DNA from: Trichosphaerium sp. ATCC 40318
Lineage: Eukaryota; Discosea; Flabellinia; Trichosidae
Direction: 5' to 3'
Assembly: GCA_038496445.1 (NCBI GenBank)
Contig: JALMLS010000612.1
Coordinates: forward strand, 760,998 to 824,997
DNA length: 64,000 nucleotides
The notes beneath the pieces were generated by a model. It was not told the DNA's origin and did not search any database. It was given only the letters and a program-made list of their open reading frames with translations. The translations under genes were made by a program, and so were the position numbers. The number at the start of each line of letters is the position of its first letter. The stretch's first letter is position 1. Positions 24,115 to 35,688 of the stretch are shown here, piece after piece.

Positions 24115-25970
24115 ATGGACGCCGCCACTCTTCAGTCCTTCCAATGCGCTTATGTATTTCAACATGTAAGCGTTTGTTTAATTAAATTATACTCAAAGCG
24201 CATCTAATAGGAGGCACCAGTAAATTCTATAGATTTTTTACCCAATGGGCAGAAAGTAAGCACCCAATACGCATTTCTAGGCTTGTTATTTTTAAACTAA
24301 TAATTACGCTTATTAGATGGTTGTATCAACAAATAACGCTCAAAGTACGCGTATTTCAGCATCTTTAGCCTTTCTTACGTCAGACTAGTTATAACATACG
24401 ACCCAAATGATTCAGAACCTGTGTAAGACTACTTTATATTACCTTGAATCGCCATCGAGTTGTTAACGGAATGTTTTAGTGAAAAGAGAAAGTTTTTCTG
24501 TAAAACGCACGGTGTACAAAATCTAAGGCTCACACACGCTCCGAATACGGTATTTAATAATCTCAAACTTGTATGGTTCGTCCTTAGTCATATATCTATC
24601 TAGGTGCTTACAGCAACAGACCCTAACTTTGATCGCATGGGAACAGGCACGTGGTTTTAAAAGTCTGAGCTTGAGATGTGTTACTTTTGTATGACATCTG
24701 ATTACTGACTCATTGTTCATCTGTAGATGCAATTCGATATTTGTCTTTGCATGATAATACTTATTTACGCATTTTCAGAGGTCATACTGACAAGTACACG
24801 CGGTTTTTATTTTTAGACGGCTGGAAGTAACAAAAGTTTTTTAGAGTTGTTGATTTGGATGTGTCACCAGTAAAAGATACATTTATATCAGCTAGTTTAG
24901 ATGAGACAGTACGGTACGAATACTGCGATTGTACTGGTCATTATATAGCTCAGTTTTACTACAGGTTCTGGGATATCAGATCACCTAGCTGTGAGGTGCA
25001 ATATGACTTATTGTGGTGGTTGTAAACGCTCACTTTTCTTTTTTATCCAGGCAATTCTCAGACGTAAAGGGCGACCTTCTATTGCTTACGGTCCTCAGGG
25101 AAAAGTTTTTGCGTTTGCCACTGGTGTAAACACTATATTGATATACAATTTGGCAGAGTTAGCAAAGGTACAAGAAAATTTGCAAGTTTTTTGCTTTAGG
25201 TTTGTTTTTTTATTTACAAGAATTAGGGACCTTTTAATACAATCACAGTTGATGCTCCTACTCAATTATCATGGGCTGGAATCAAATTTAATAATACTGG
25301 AAAGTTAATAGTTACTTGGTCTACACAAGGACACGTGTTTGTACTTAACGCTTACTCTGGAGAGGCTGTACGTTGACAGGTTCTAAAAATTGACATGATT
25401 TTTTCCTCAAATTTCCACTGGAAAGTTTCTTTTGCAACGCTGTCACGTGAAAGGTCTTAGATAATTCTAAGGTGTTCCAATTTTCTTTGAATACTGAGTC
25501 TCAAGATATAATACCTGCATTACCACAAAGCGATTTAGAATTCACACCAGATGGCAGATTTTTATTGGCTGGTAAGTTGTACACCTAGTTAAAAGTGTTA
25601 ATGTTTTTTTTTGCAGGTCATCATAGTGGTAATATACAAGTACGTCATTTGTAGTTGTGACTATATATTTCATAATAATAATACCTATTCTAGGTGTGGG
25701 ATACAGTCACGCACAATAAGGTACAATAACAGAGTAGCAATACAAAGAAGTTTTTTTCTGATTTATTTTTTTAGATTGCTGAATGGACAGGACATCCTGG
25801 ACCAGTTCATGCTATAAAGTTCCATCCAAAGAGCATGCTTGTACGTTGTTATATATAAAAAATTTGTAAACAGCCATACAGTTAATGACGCATTGATTTA
25901 GGTAGCAGTAGCAGACTTGAACAACACACTGGCATATTGGATTCCAGCCAAACCTCAAAATACAGAGTAG
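24115..25970 (+). CDS. WDR82/Swd2-like WD40 protein
   Basis: Component of Set1/COMPASS histone H3K4 methyltransferase and of RNA polymerase II termination complexes in known eukaryotes. It starts [17 protein letters not shown], resembling the WDR82 start. WD repeats follow: [51 protein letters not shown] and [14 protein letters not shown], the last two closely matching WDR82. Later repeats include [59 protein letters not shown], and [20 protein letters not shown] then [12 protein letters not shown] stop. Around ten exons with very short introns. Length and repeat spacing agree with the family. Confidence 0.88.
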
Positions 25971-26654
25971 CACGTTGTACCTTAGCTTGTATTTGTACCT
26001 TAATATCAGTCAATAAACATAAAGTTCGCGTACATTCCACCGTTATAAAAGGCTTTTTGGTTGTGTGACATTCCTACGCGATTGAATCTTTCTTGCACAC
26101 TATGACAAAAGTTTTAAGTGTTTATTTGTTAGTAAACGATGTTGTTCGGTTTGGATAGACTTGACTTCTCAACTGCGTAGCCTACTTTTTAAACGCTACC
26201 TCCTATTTGTAGCAAGCACGTGGCTTTCTACTCTTAAAGTCACATTAATAAAGTGCGCCATTGGATACACTAATGGGATAGCTTGCAGAGTTGCACAAGG
26301 CTACCTATGACCAACTGTCCAATACTAACACAAGTCACTGGCCCTCTTTTAAACGCAAACTTCCCTACGTCCAGGATTGATGGTACTACTGTGAGGTCCA
26401 ATTATTCATTACAGAGAACTGCTGAGGTGGTATTTTGAAGCTTGCGCACTAGGCTTTCACAACACGCAAAACCGGTGACAAGTGGCTATACAATGCCTCA
26501 TAGCAGGGATAAAACGAAACAAAGGTAATAAATCATTATTAATACTCGTTTATGTTCCAGGTTTCTACCAAAACAAAATACTATCAAATATACAATAAAA
26601 AAATAAGTCAATATACAAATTAAACGAGTCCATCTTTTGGGGGTGTGAAATAAA
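25971..26654. other. Convergent intergenic region
   Basis: About 680 bases between the 3' ends of the WDR82-like and bacteriolytic enzyme genes. No coding frame or RNA gene is supported; one CACGTG lies near 26216. Confidence 0.45.
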
Positions 26655-28893
26655 TCATGAGCTTCTCTTGTAACAACAACGTATTTCTTTTCCTCCTGGA
26701 CAGATACCGATCTTGAACTGTTTTCCATGTTGTACGCAAGTATTAACATTCATACAAACACCTTGGAATCCATATGCATAACAAGTTTGATCGTTATCGA
26801 AATTTCCAGCATAGTAGTTACCAAAATATAATCTGGCTTCTTGGACACGACGCCAAGTAAGACCAGCTACTCTTCGTCCTCTTACTTTGTTGAATAACAC
26901 ATAAGCCTTGGTGAGCTTGGCTATTTAAATGGATTAGATGAGCTACATGCGCGCGGAGAACAACAAACAAAGAAAAAAGTTGGTCAGCGCACCTTCATTT
27001 CTTTCGCCTGCGTTAACCAATTTGAGCACTGTTGATGTTTTGAATTGTTTTGTACCAATGTTGAATGCAAGTGAAACTAGCGAATTAAACTGGTTTTGGT
27101 TTAATTTTTTAGTTACGAGTGTTCTAAAACAAACATCAGCAATTTGATGAGAAAATAACGAGAAAAAAAAAACGGTGTTCGAAAAAAAAAAGTGTGAGGT
27201 ACCTCACAGCATTTGAGTATAACTCAATATCAAGACGAAGAATGTCTTCAGCTTGTCTGAGGGTTATGTGATCATTTGTCATCTTGATAGCGTAATTCTT
27301 AATAAGGTAATAAGTAAAACGGACAATCAAGATTGAGGTTAAAGAAAAAAGCCGTACATGTCCTTTTGAAGTCATTCCTTTGATGTTTTGACAATCTTGA
27401 GCTCTACAACTGTGTCCGAAACCAATGATACGTGTACCACTTACACCATAGTAGAATGATGGTACGAACTTTTCTGTTCCACGCAAAAACTTGATACCAA
27501 AAGCATCAATGTACATTCGTGCGTTAACATTAGTTTTGACTATAGGTCTGTATTGTGTCAACTCTTCTTCTTTCTTATCAAAGTCTGGTTTCGTAGATCT
27601 ACAATAAAACGAATAAGAACAAATACACAACAAGAAAAAACACGTGAGTGACTCCATAAAAAGACCAAAAACAAACAAAAAAAAACGTTCAAAAGGCGAA
27701 AAAACCTGAAGAATAAAGATTTTCTTCTAACTTTTCTTCATAAGTTTAAACTTGATGTTACGTACTTTTTTTGTATGCAACATTGGATGTTAGAAGGACC
27801 AGGACAAAAACCAGGAGAAGGTACTCCTTTTTTAGAATAGCAATCAGAGGTTTTAATGCAAGAACCCTTGCTGCTACCAATAGTGCAAAAACCGTAGGTT
27901 GGCGCATTTGTAGGTCTTGGCTGCCAAGGTTTTTTTGTTGGGTTTGTTGGGTTTGTGGGTTTTGTAGCGCCACCACCGCTATTATCTTCATTATCACCAT
28001 TGGATTGTGAAAGAGGGACGCAAGGAGGTTCGCGAGCAAAGCCAGATGCAGGAGTTCTGAGAATGGCATTATCTGTTTCGCCATTTTCGGTCCATAAACC
28101 GTCTACTTTGATTTGTTCATTTGGGTGGTTGTAATTCCACAATACTTGAAAAACCCTGACAGATTCACCATTAATGCGTTCGCTTGGATTAGGACGAATG
28201 GAGTAATGTGGAACATCACGTGATCCCTTCCATACAAAACCCGCATTCCTTAAAGGATCTTTGACAGAGCTACACCAGCCACAACCCACATCAATGGCCA
28301 TACCAAGCATATGGTCACTGTAACCTACTCACGTACTTAGAACACCACTAGGGAATTAAAAAAAATGATAATACGCACCAGGTCTTGCTGCAAGTGAAAT
28401 GCCGCAACTTCCTTGCCAATGCCAGAACAAAACAGATTGTGGAAAAGATCGGAGTCCTTGTGTTAAAGTAAAACGACCACCAGCGGCAGTAGCTCTTCTT
28501 AATGCTTGTGCAGCACGCGGTTGAAGCCACCTAAAGGTGGTGAGTAGAAATACAGCATCAAAGGCACATACGGATAAGCACTTTCACCAAAGGTTAGGCC
28601 TGGAACATTTGCTATGTTTTCAAATACGCCTGGGAGCCTACACAAAGTATGCTTGATGAGTTGCTCGGTCAACCCTTTGACAACTATAGAACGGCAGGAG
28701 GGTCTAGGCCTTCTAAGAGCATCTATAGCAGCATAATATTAGTATACGCTAAAAACTAATAAAACGCGTATAGCTGCTACGTACACCACCCAACGGTTCC
28801 TGAGATTAACTGCGATTGCGTAGGTAGAGCAGTAGAGAGATGCATGAAAGCTAAAAAGCAAACACACAACCCTAACGTAATAGTTGTCTGCAT
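26655..28893 (-). CDS. Secreted bacteriolytic enzyme: M15 D,D-peptidase plus GH24 lysozyme
   Basis: Predicted to digest bacterial peptidoglycan in phagosomes or outside the cell. A signal peptide (TLGLCVCFLAFMHLSTALP) precedes an M15/VanY-like zinc peptidase domain: TLTQGLRSFPQSVLFW, AARPGYSDHMLGMAIDVG with the metal-binding H and D, and SRDVPHYS with the second His. A peptidoglycan-binding-like segment (VDGLWTENGETDNAILRTP) follows, then a Thr/Pro linker, a six-cysteine module (CTIGSSKGSC to IQCC), a GH24 phage-type lysozyme (LRGTEKFVPSFYYG, TRIIGFGHS, LNQNQFNSLVSLAFNIGT, AGLTWRRVQEARLYF) and a second six-cysteine module ending RCCYKRSS. The two halves are joined by an intron of about 170 nt with canonical ends. 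Alternatively the lysozyme begins at its own ATG near 27657 with a signal-like leader (MESLTCFFLLCICSYSF), giving two adjacent genes. Confidence 0.8.
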
Positions 28894-29627
28894 GCGTTGC
28901 AACTTTCGTTTTTTCTTTTTGTTTTTGGTGGAGTGGAGACTATATTCAGTAAGCGGCGGGCATTTTTGTAAATTGAAAGTTATTACGTACTATAGCGCTA
29001 CCTGATACCTTTCTACCTCACTATAGTACCTTTAGGAATTGCGCTTACAGAATTCTTCTCCCTTAACTGAGAATTATGCTTAGCTTTGTCTGGTACCGTA
29101 CCATGAAACTCAATATTAGTAGTTCGACTTATAATGTCTGAACGTTAGCTATTTCAATAAGAACTACCTTTGGTTTTTCGAGAAGAGCGAAAATAACTTA
29201 TCCAAGGGTGTTGTGACAAAGTAATACCTGAAAGGTTTTCGAAACACTTTGTGCACGAAAAGTGTACTCCACTAATTATTACGAGATTTTGGCGAAATTT
29301 GGTCTTTGTTGATTTGAAATCATCGCTTTAACTTTACCCTTCGCTAGCTATTACATTGTAGACATAAAGAGTTTTGTTTTGGGCTATGACTTGGTCATAA
29401 AGTAAAATAGCTTGCTCAAAGTTGTAGGGCACAATAAATTACGCCATCCACTGCAATATATAGAAAAAAACGGAATTAAACATACACCTCAAGTGAATAA
29501 AGAAAGTTTCAATTGAAAAAGGAAACAATGTCAACATAGCTATTGTACATCTTGTTTTAGTTTACACAACCTGTATTTCCGTCATCTCACTCGTAGTGAA
29601 GATGAAAGAAAAAAGCATAAAAGGTTT
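28894..29627. other. Upstream region of the bacteriolytic enzyme gene
   Basis: About 730 bases between the start of the M15-GH24 gene and the end of TDP1. No coding frame is supported on either strand. It should carry the promoter of the bacteriolytic gene and is among the longest gene-free stretches here. Confidence 0.45.
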
Positions 29628-31963
29628 TTAACGGCGAAATTTTGGTAAAACTTTTACATTGCCACCTATTGTGTCACTTGGTTTGTATGCTGTACAAGGC
29701 ATTTTGAAAGGTGTCATTACTTTCCTATCCGTCACAGAACCAGGTTTAAAGTAAACACCAAGTTCAAAGTTCTTTATCGCAGAAGTGGACGAAGTGTTAC
29801 CCCAAGCGCTTAAAAAAAATTCAGAATAAAAAAAAAGTTATTTTGTGGGCTACTGGACGCATAGGTTTTTTGATAAAATGTATAAAATAATACTCTTGAT
29901 GATAGGTCAATGATCTCAAAGATCAAAGATACTCACAAAGCATTGTGACAGAAAGGATTTGATTTGGTTTTGCTTCTTTCTTCAAAAAAAAAACCATGGA
30001 ACGAAAATCCTTAACTGCGTTCGTCTTACCTTCTAGTAAAGTTATGAGAACCAATGTAACACCATTGATCTTCATCCGAGCTATCAATGGGAAATATCAC
30101 CTTGCTATGGAGTAATACTGGCTTATCGGAAATGTCTTCACATTTCATAATGCTAACAGTGTCAAGTTGATCTCTATGTAGAAAAGCGATTGCATCTCCT
30201 TGATAAGAGTCAGTTAGATTGTAGTTTACTTATTTAAACGTACCATAAAGCCGTGTCTTTTTAACATAAGATTCAGTAGGATACACAATCTAAGATAAAC
30301 ATTAAAACTGCAATTGTAACAACTAATTTTTTTTTCACGAATATTTGGAAATAAAATAAAGCTAGGGTAGTAGTACTAGCTTGTAACACCAAATCTTTCG
30401 CTAAGAAGCTGGAACGACAGTCTCAAATAAAAGAGATGAAAAAGAAAGCACTTTCGAGAGCAGAGAAGAGTTTACTTTTAAAAAAATGGTACCTGAGTGT
30501 CACCTGACTTAACACCGCAAACATTCTTTACAAATGCACGGGTCCAACTCACATTAGCTAAGCTTATTGTATTCGCCTATTATAAATAACAATTAGCTTA
30601 TAAAAGCACCAAGAAGTCTGGCTTAAAAAGGTTGTACTTGGTAAAGTAAAGCTGTTGCTTTTGTGCTCTTCTTGTTTTGACTAACCAATTTTTTAAGACG
30701 AAGTGCACCATAGTTACTATCTTTAGTATCTGGTACACTACCCACTAGATTTACTTTAGCCTGAGAAAAATCGTATGTCCTAAAGGAATTCTATTAACAA
30801 AAACATGCTGGTTTGTGTTATTTTTACAAACGTACTTTAGAAGCTTGAGATGGGATGTAGGTATCTTCATACTACCCAAAAATCGATTTAGGTAGTCAAT
30901 AAATTCGCAAGGAGATGATGTATCTGTTGGAGCACAGCGAGGAAAATCTTGATACCAAAGAACCTTAACGTCAACATCAATCTAAAACAAGCATGTACAA
31001 AAAAAAAAAAGGAGTTATTTTCTCAATCAGATATCACGTGATTTGTATCGTACCTGTCTAAGTTGTTTCCACTCGATACGTGTTAGATTGCCTGACATGA
31101 TAATTACGCGAACGCGACTAGGACAAGATGAACAACCGAAAAGAAAAAAAAAGGTGAGGATAAAAAATCGTACTCTGGGTAAAAAAGAATCAAGAACTTC
31201 GAATGCACTAATCCCTTTACAAATAATACTCTCCAAGAAGCACTACCACTAACGTGTTTAGGTACTCCCGTTATGCGATTGAATTGTAATTCATCTGTGA
31301 TGCCACGAATGATGAGTAAGTCTTCGCTTAAACGAAAGAAACTCTGTAAATCGCGATAATCATCCAGCATCCCAGAGGCAATTGCACAATCCAATTTTTC
31401 CTTTTTAGATTGTAAGAACGCAAGCAGCCTTTGGATAGTATGTTCTACCGTACATGATCAATGAGGGATACGAGATCTAGGCGATTTGGTATTGTTACAT
31501 CGTTTTCTCCTATAATATTCATGCAAGGGCCGCTACCCGACCAACAGCGGTTTTCAACCTTTTTTGTAGATTGGCTTGAGTTACTACACCTGTCAGAATT
31601 GGAGACAAGTGTCGTTACGCACGTAAGCTTCGCTCTTTTTGCTGTGGCTGGTGTATTATTAAATTGAGCGTGCTTTTGTTTGCGAATAAGGCGTAATTGC
31701 TCAAAAGGTGACAGCTTGGTAGTTAATGGCTCAATTGGTGGTGCTGTGTCACGTACAGGCACTATACAAATTGTTACATTGTTACACGAATTTGTAGCGT
31801 TACCGTTATTCTCGTCTGCGAAACTCTCAAGGGATAGCTTTATAGCCTCCTGTAGAGCAGCATCTTCGTTGTCAGAATCAACGAGGTCAATGCTGTAAAA
31901 TACGATTACTTAGAGGTATGTAGGCTGTAATACGCACAAGTTACGCCTATTTACTGTTGACAT
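29628..31963 (-). CDS. TDP1: Tyrosyl-DNA phosphodiesterase 1 with N-terminal UIM
   Basis: DNA repair enzyme that removes trapped topoisomerase I and other 3' adducts. It starts MSTVNRRNFIDLVDS and immediately has DNEDAALQEAIKLSLES, a ubiquitin-interacting motif. The first catalytic HxK segment is GLVHSKFLILFYPS followed by RVRVIIMSGNLTRIEW, matching the family H-T-K ... VVI-x-T-x-N-L-x-x-x-D-W block. The second is VLLHSKVIFPIDSSDEDQWC then YIGSHNFTRRAWG, the H-x-K and the S-x-N segment. Other conserved pieces are LWYQDFPRC and FELGVYFKP. About ten exons. The start codon lies only 29 bp after the stop of the cullin gene on the same strand. Confidence 0.9.
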
Positions 31964-31992
31964 TCTTAACGCGGGAGAAGACAACTGAGTGT

Positions 31993-33798
31993 TTAAGTTT
32001 GTGCAGTCCTTAACAGTAAATTTTTTGACACGTGATACCTTTCACTGTTTCCATAGCGCCTCCATAAGTTTAACATCCATATTTCAGTGCTATTGTCTTC
32101 ATTTTTAGTTGCAAGTGCGAGCAAGTATGTTTGAAACTCAAAAAATTTATATGCTTCGAAATCAACATTTACAAAACTTTTATTCGCTTGCTTGTGAATT
32201 TGATATTATTGTTCAACTTAAATGCAGCGTTTTCTTTACATAAGAATGGACCTTTACAACCAGCTTGCCTCTTTGTCAGCTTAAACAGTGCCTTTCTTAT
32301 TACTTTAATATCAAGATTTGTGCCCTTCTTCAGATCAGCAAAGTTATGTGTTTCTTCGTCTTCGAATAGGCATAAAACAATCATAATCGAAGTGGTTGTT
32401 ACTAAAGTACATTTTTGATTTTGCCCCAAGTCTACCTACAGCCACGAGATGAGTAAAACAAAGAAAACATGCGCAAGAACAAATTCAATGGTTGAAGTCA
32501 AAAAATCATACCTGAATTTCACAGTTTCCGTACTGAGGAACTACACAAGTTTTTCTACCTGCATTTTGATTCTCATAGAAGGTTTTGAACTTATGCCATT
32601 GTTGTGCGGCATACAAGGGAAGTATTGGTTTCGATGCAATCAACTGAAGATTAATTGCAACAGACTTATAAATATTCGCTTCAGAAGTGTCTGTTAGGAG
32701 ACTACCCGCAGGCCACACATGTCCAGTTACAACCACGAAGTTAACAGGTAATTTAGACACACTGCCCTGATAAACAAGTTAATAAACAATAAAGGAGAAC
32801 CAAAACACATGACTAGAAGAATTCTTTTTTCATAAAATGGCATGTGCTTTGAAACAAGTACCTTGTATTCGTTCATTGTGTGAGATGATATTACAATATC
32901 TTTACGCATATCATTCAGTTTGTTGCTCAAACCATCGAAGCCTTCCTAACACAAAGGATTAAAAATACTGTACGTTGTCGTCATAAACTCACACTTTTAA
33001 ATCTGTCAATGAAAGCAATCTCATACATTTCTTTGGATGTTCCTTCAAGTAATCTCCGTCCAAAAAAGCTTACGTACTCCGACTCAAACACTCTCGTGTC
33101 TGGCATAAGCAGGACACTTTGTACACTTTTCTGTATGACATCACCTACACGTGATTAAATAGACGTTAATCCATAGTCCGAATAATCCTTACTTGCTTGA
33201 GTTTCGGATAGTTTTTTGAACTGTGCAACAAAGAGATGATGAATATAAACTACAAGGAGTTTTGAACGCTCTCCAGTTGAAAACAAGTATCCAAGCCCTT
33301 GAACTACTGCATTTCTACAACCTTGTGTATCCCCTGGGCTCACCAATCCGCAAGAATCGAGTATACCGTAACATTCTTGTATCAAGGTAAACGCTTTGTT
33401 GATGTAATTTACAGCGACCTTGTAAATTGATGTGTCAATATTCTCTTGTATTCAAGAAACTGTACCTGTACGGATTTGGGCTTATCTTTGAGCTCCTCTG
33501 AGAGAGTTAATGCTTTTTGTTTAACGTGCTCGTACAACGCAAGTCTTAGCATACATAAGATACGTCTCTCACTGCATAGACGTAACGCAATCTTACGAAT
33601 GGCTATTTGGTGTTAATTTTTTAACAAGTATTTATCACGTGTAGTTGTAACCGTACCTAGCCAATCCTGTTTCTCAAACGAAGTTTCGCAATGATAAAAG
33701 AGTGAATTAGCATGTTGTGCAAGTGCTTGGTTTACTAGACTTTGGACACCATCGAAGGGCCTCAAGCCAACAATTTTTGGTGTGAGCATGCGTCTCAT
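31993..33798 (-). CDS. Divergent cullin
   Basis: Scaffold of a cullin-RING-type ubiquitin ligase, judged by conserved cullin-homology blocks. From ATG 33798 (MRRMLTPKIVGLRPFDG) the exons give NQALAQHANSLFYHCETSF, cullin repeat-like helices, then YVSFFGRRLLEGTSKEMYEI and DRFKSEGFDGLSNKLNDMRK, DIVISSHTMNEYK; these match the family Y-x-x-x-L-x-x-R-L-L and M-x-x-D-I blocks. The FVVVTGHVWPAGS segment matches the L-x-x-x-x-WP block and is followed by an insertion, WHKFKTFYENQNAGRK, then THNFADLKKGTNLD and KVIRKALFKLTKRQ (winged-helix A). The usual neddylation helix (V-R-I-M-K) is not found. The C-terminal end is uncertain: either a stop at 32169 or, via a 41-nt intron, a stop at 31993. Confidence 0.7.
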
Positions 33799-33829
33799 TC
33801 CATGTGCTTTGTTCTGTTGTACAAACTTG

Positions 33830-34410
33830 TTAAAAAAACATTAAACTTGAAACTCGTGCCTCCATTGATGTTGTTTTGAATATTGTTTTTTCAAAAGCGT
33901 GTAGTTGTAGCATAAAGTTTGGGTTTGGATCAACTGAAGGCCTTCTCATCTAAAACATGGTAAGTAGTGAGGTATCGCGATAAAATCACCTTGACATGTC
34001 TGTAGGCTTCGGTTAACGAGCATTTCATATTTTTCATTAAATACGCAATTACAATCGATGAAGACCTTGATTTTCCTGATTTACAATGCACTAGGCATCC
34101 CAGGCCTGCAGTTCGAGCTTTTTCTACAAAGTGTCAGTTCAAATAACAGTAAACGCTTACCTATAAGATTACAGCACGCGTCGAAGTACTGGAGTATGTC
34201 TTGTTCTTTTGTATCATATACACAAGCATACATGTACGTAAAGCTCTTAACTTCGCTAAGGAAATGGTTTTGGCATTGAGGGTAGCCCATATTGATAATA
34301 TAACGAATATTTTGTGCTACAAGCTGATCCTTTGCGCAACAGTTATACTCATCGCCCAGATACAAGTTTGGAAGTATGTATGAAGCCGGTGGCGACTCCT
34401 CTACTTCCAT
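33830..34410 (-). CDS. Dual-specificity protein phosphatase
   Basis: Cysteine-based phosphatase acting on Ser/Thr/Tyr phosphoproteins or related substrates. Three exons from ATG 34410: MEVEESPPASYILPNLYLGD, the family I-x-x-x-L-Y-L-G-D opening, NIRYIINMGYP in place of the usual I-T-H-I-L-N, the active-site loop LVHCKSGKSRSSIVIAYLMK with HC-x5-R-S intact, and SLTEAYRHVKMRRPSVDPNP, the AY-x-x-V-x-x-RRP block, followed by LQLHAFEKTIF. About 170 aa, so a catalytic domain without regulatory additions. The stop is 31 bp from the cullin ATG. Confidence 0.9.
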
Positions 34411-34676
34411 GTTAGGCTCACCAAGTACAATACAATCACTTATTCAATAGTAACTTAACGTTCGAACTTGAAACGTGCGCGTCAAAATTTGTGAAATGTC
34501 ACGGACAAGCGAGATAGGCAAAGTGTATAAAGCAAACAACATATTAATTTATGTACAACTTGTTGATACAACAGTGCATTATTGGTGTTTTTAGGCTAAA
34601 TGTTAAGCATGCTGAGGTGCATAAAACACGCCAAACTGATGTGAGAACAAAATCTTCCTTAGCACTAAAGTGCTGT

Positions 34677-35513
34677 TTATGTTTTTGAACCACGCAAACC
34701 ACCACGTCCACCTTGCTTCTGGGATTTGCCCTTCTTTGCTTCTCTGTCCTTTTCTTGCAAAACAGCACGTTTTTTCTGCTTGATCTCTTCCGCGTCTTGT
34801 TGAGCGCCAAGCATCCTCTTTTCGACTTTTTTTAACCATTTAATATCGAGCTTACGCAATTCCGCTGTTGCCACTTTATCCCAAGTTCTTTGTTTGGATC
34901 TAGAAGTGACAGTTAGCAAGATACAAAAAAAAAAGGTGTTATAAAACGTTTACCTTCGCTCTGGTGATTTAGCAAGCTGTTCTTCTTTCCATAAACTGTA
35001 GTCCTTTAGCTTGGCTTGCTTTTTGTCAAGGTTTCTCTTGTGCATAGCTTCATGGTACTTTTCTAAGCCATCCATAATTTCCTGAGCGTGTTAGTACGCA
35101 GAGTGGTAAACGACACCGTAATTAAGCGCCTATCAGTGATAATATAGCAAATTGATCTCACGTACTTCTTTAAGCCAATCTGGTGTTGGTGCTATCTTTT
35201 CGGCATACTTTGGTTCGATTTGAAACTCAGCAGCAAGTTTTACAGCAGTCCATTTCTTTGGGTCTTGCTCTTTGAGCTCTCGAACCAATTGTTCTTCTTG
35301 TGGGCTTATTTTACCGTAAATGGTACTGCCAAGGTATCCTTTTGGCGCTTTCATGCCTTCTACCCATTCGCCATGATCAAAAACGACGGCTCGTTCAGTT
35401 TGAGTACTAGCAGAGCGCACATGTAGCGAGGGAGATACGATTACGCGTTTGTTTTCGCTATGGTGTGTTTTGACACAAGCACATGAACGTGCGTGAGTTC
35501 TAACCAACCACAT
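34677..35513 (-). CDS. Basic, probably mitochondrial protein, possibly ribosomal
   Basis: Three or four exons from ATG 35513 (an upstream in-frame methionine is possible). The leader MWLVRTHARSCACVKTHHSE is rich in Arg, His and Ser and lacks acidic residues until its end, as in mitochondrial presequences. A conserved-looking core follows: APKGYLGSTIYGKISPQEEQ, LVRELKEQDPKKWTAVKLAA, EFQIEPKYAEKIAPTPDWLK, then basic helices (GLEKYHEAMHKRNLDKKQAK) and a Lys/Gly-rich tail (GRGGLRGSKT). A mitochondrial ribosomal or translation factor, perhaps of the Mrps35/mS45 group, is a guess from the style. No enzyme motif is visible. Confidence 0.6.
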
Positions 35514-35688
35514 GTCCTGCAAGCTTATATTTAAATTAGCTAGGAAAACTTTTGACTTTATCAAGAATCAGGCTTACAGTTGCGTACAGCATGCTAGGTG
35601 TGTTTCATGTCCATGTTTTTGTCTAAATTTGTTAGGAGCCAGGTTGCTACAAAGGTCATGTGCCAAATACAACACAATACGGCGCCGC

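Noticed and set aside
35512-35688. 5' extension of the TPR-SET protein
   Set aside because: Cysteine-rich and basic reading that overlaps the start of the opposite gene; the ATG at 35689 is the simpler start, though the extension is not excluded.
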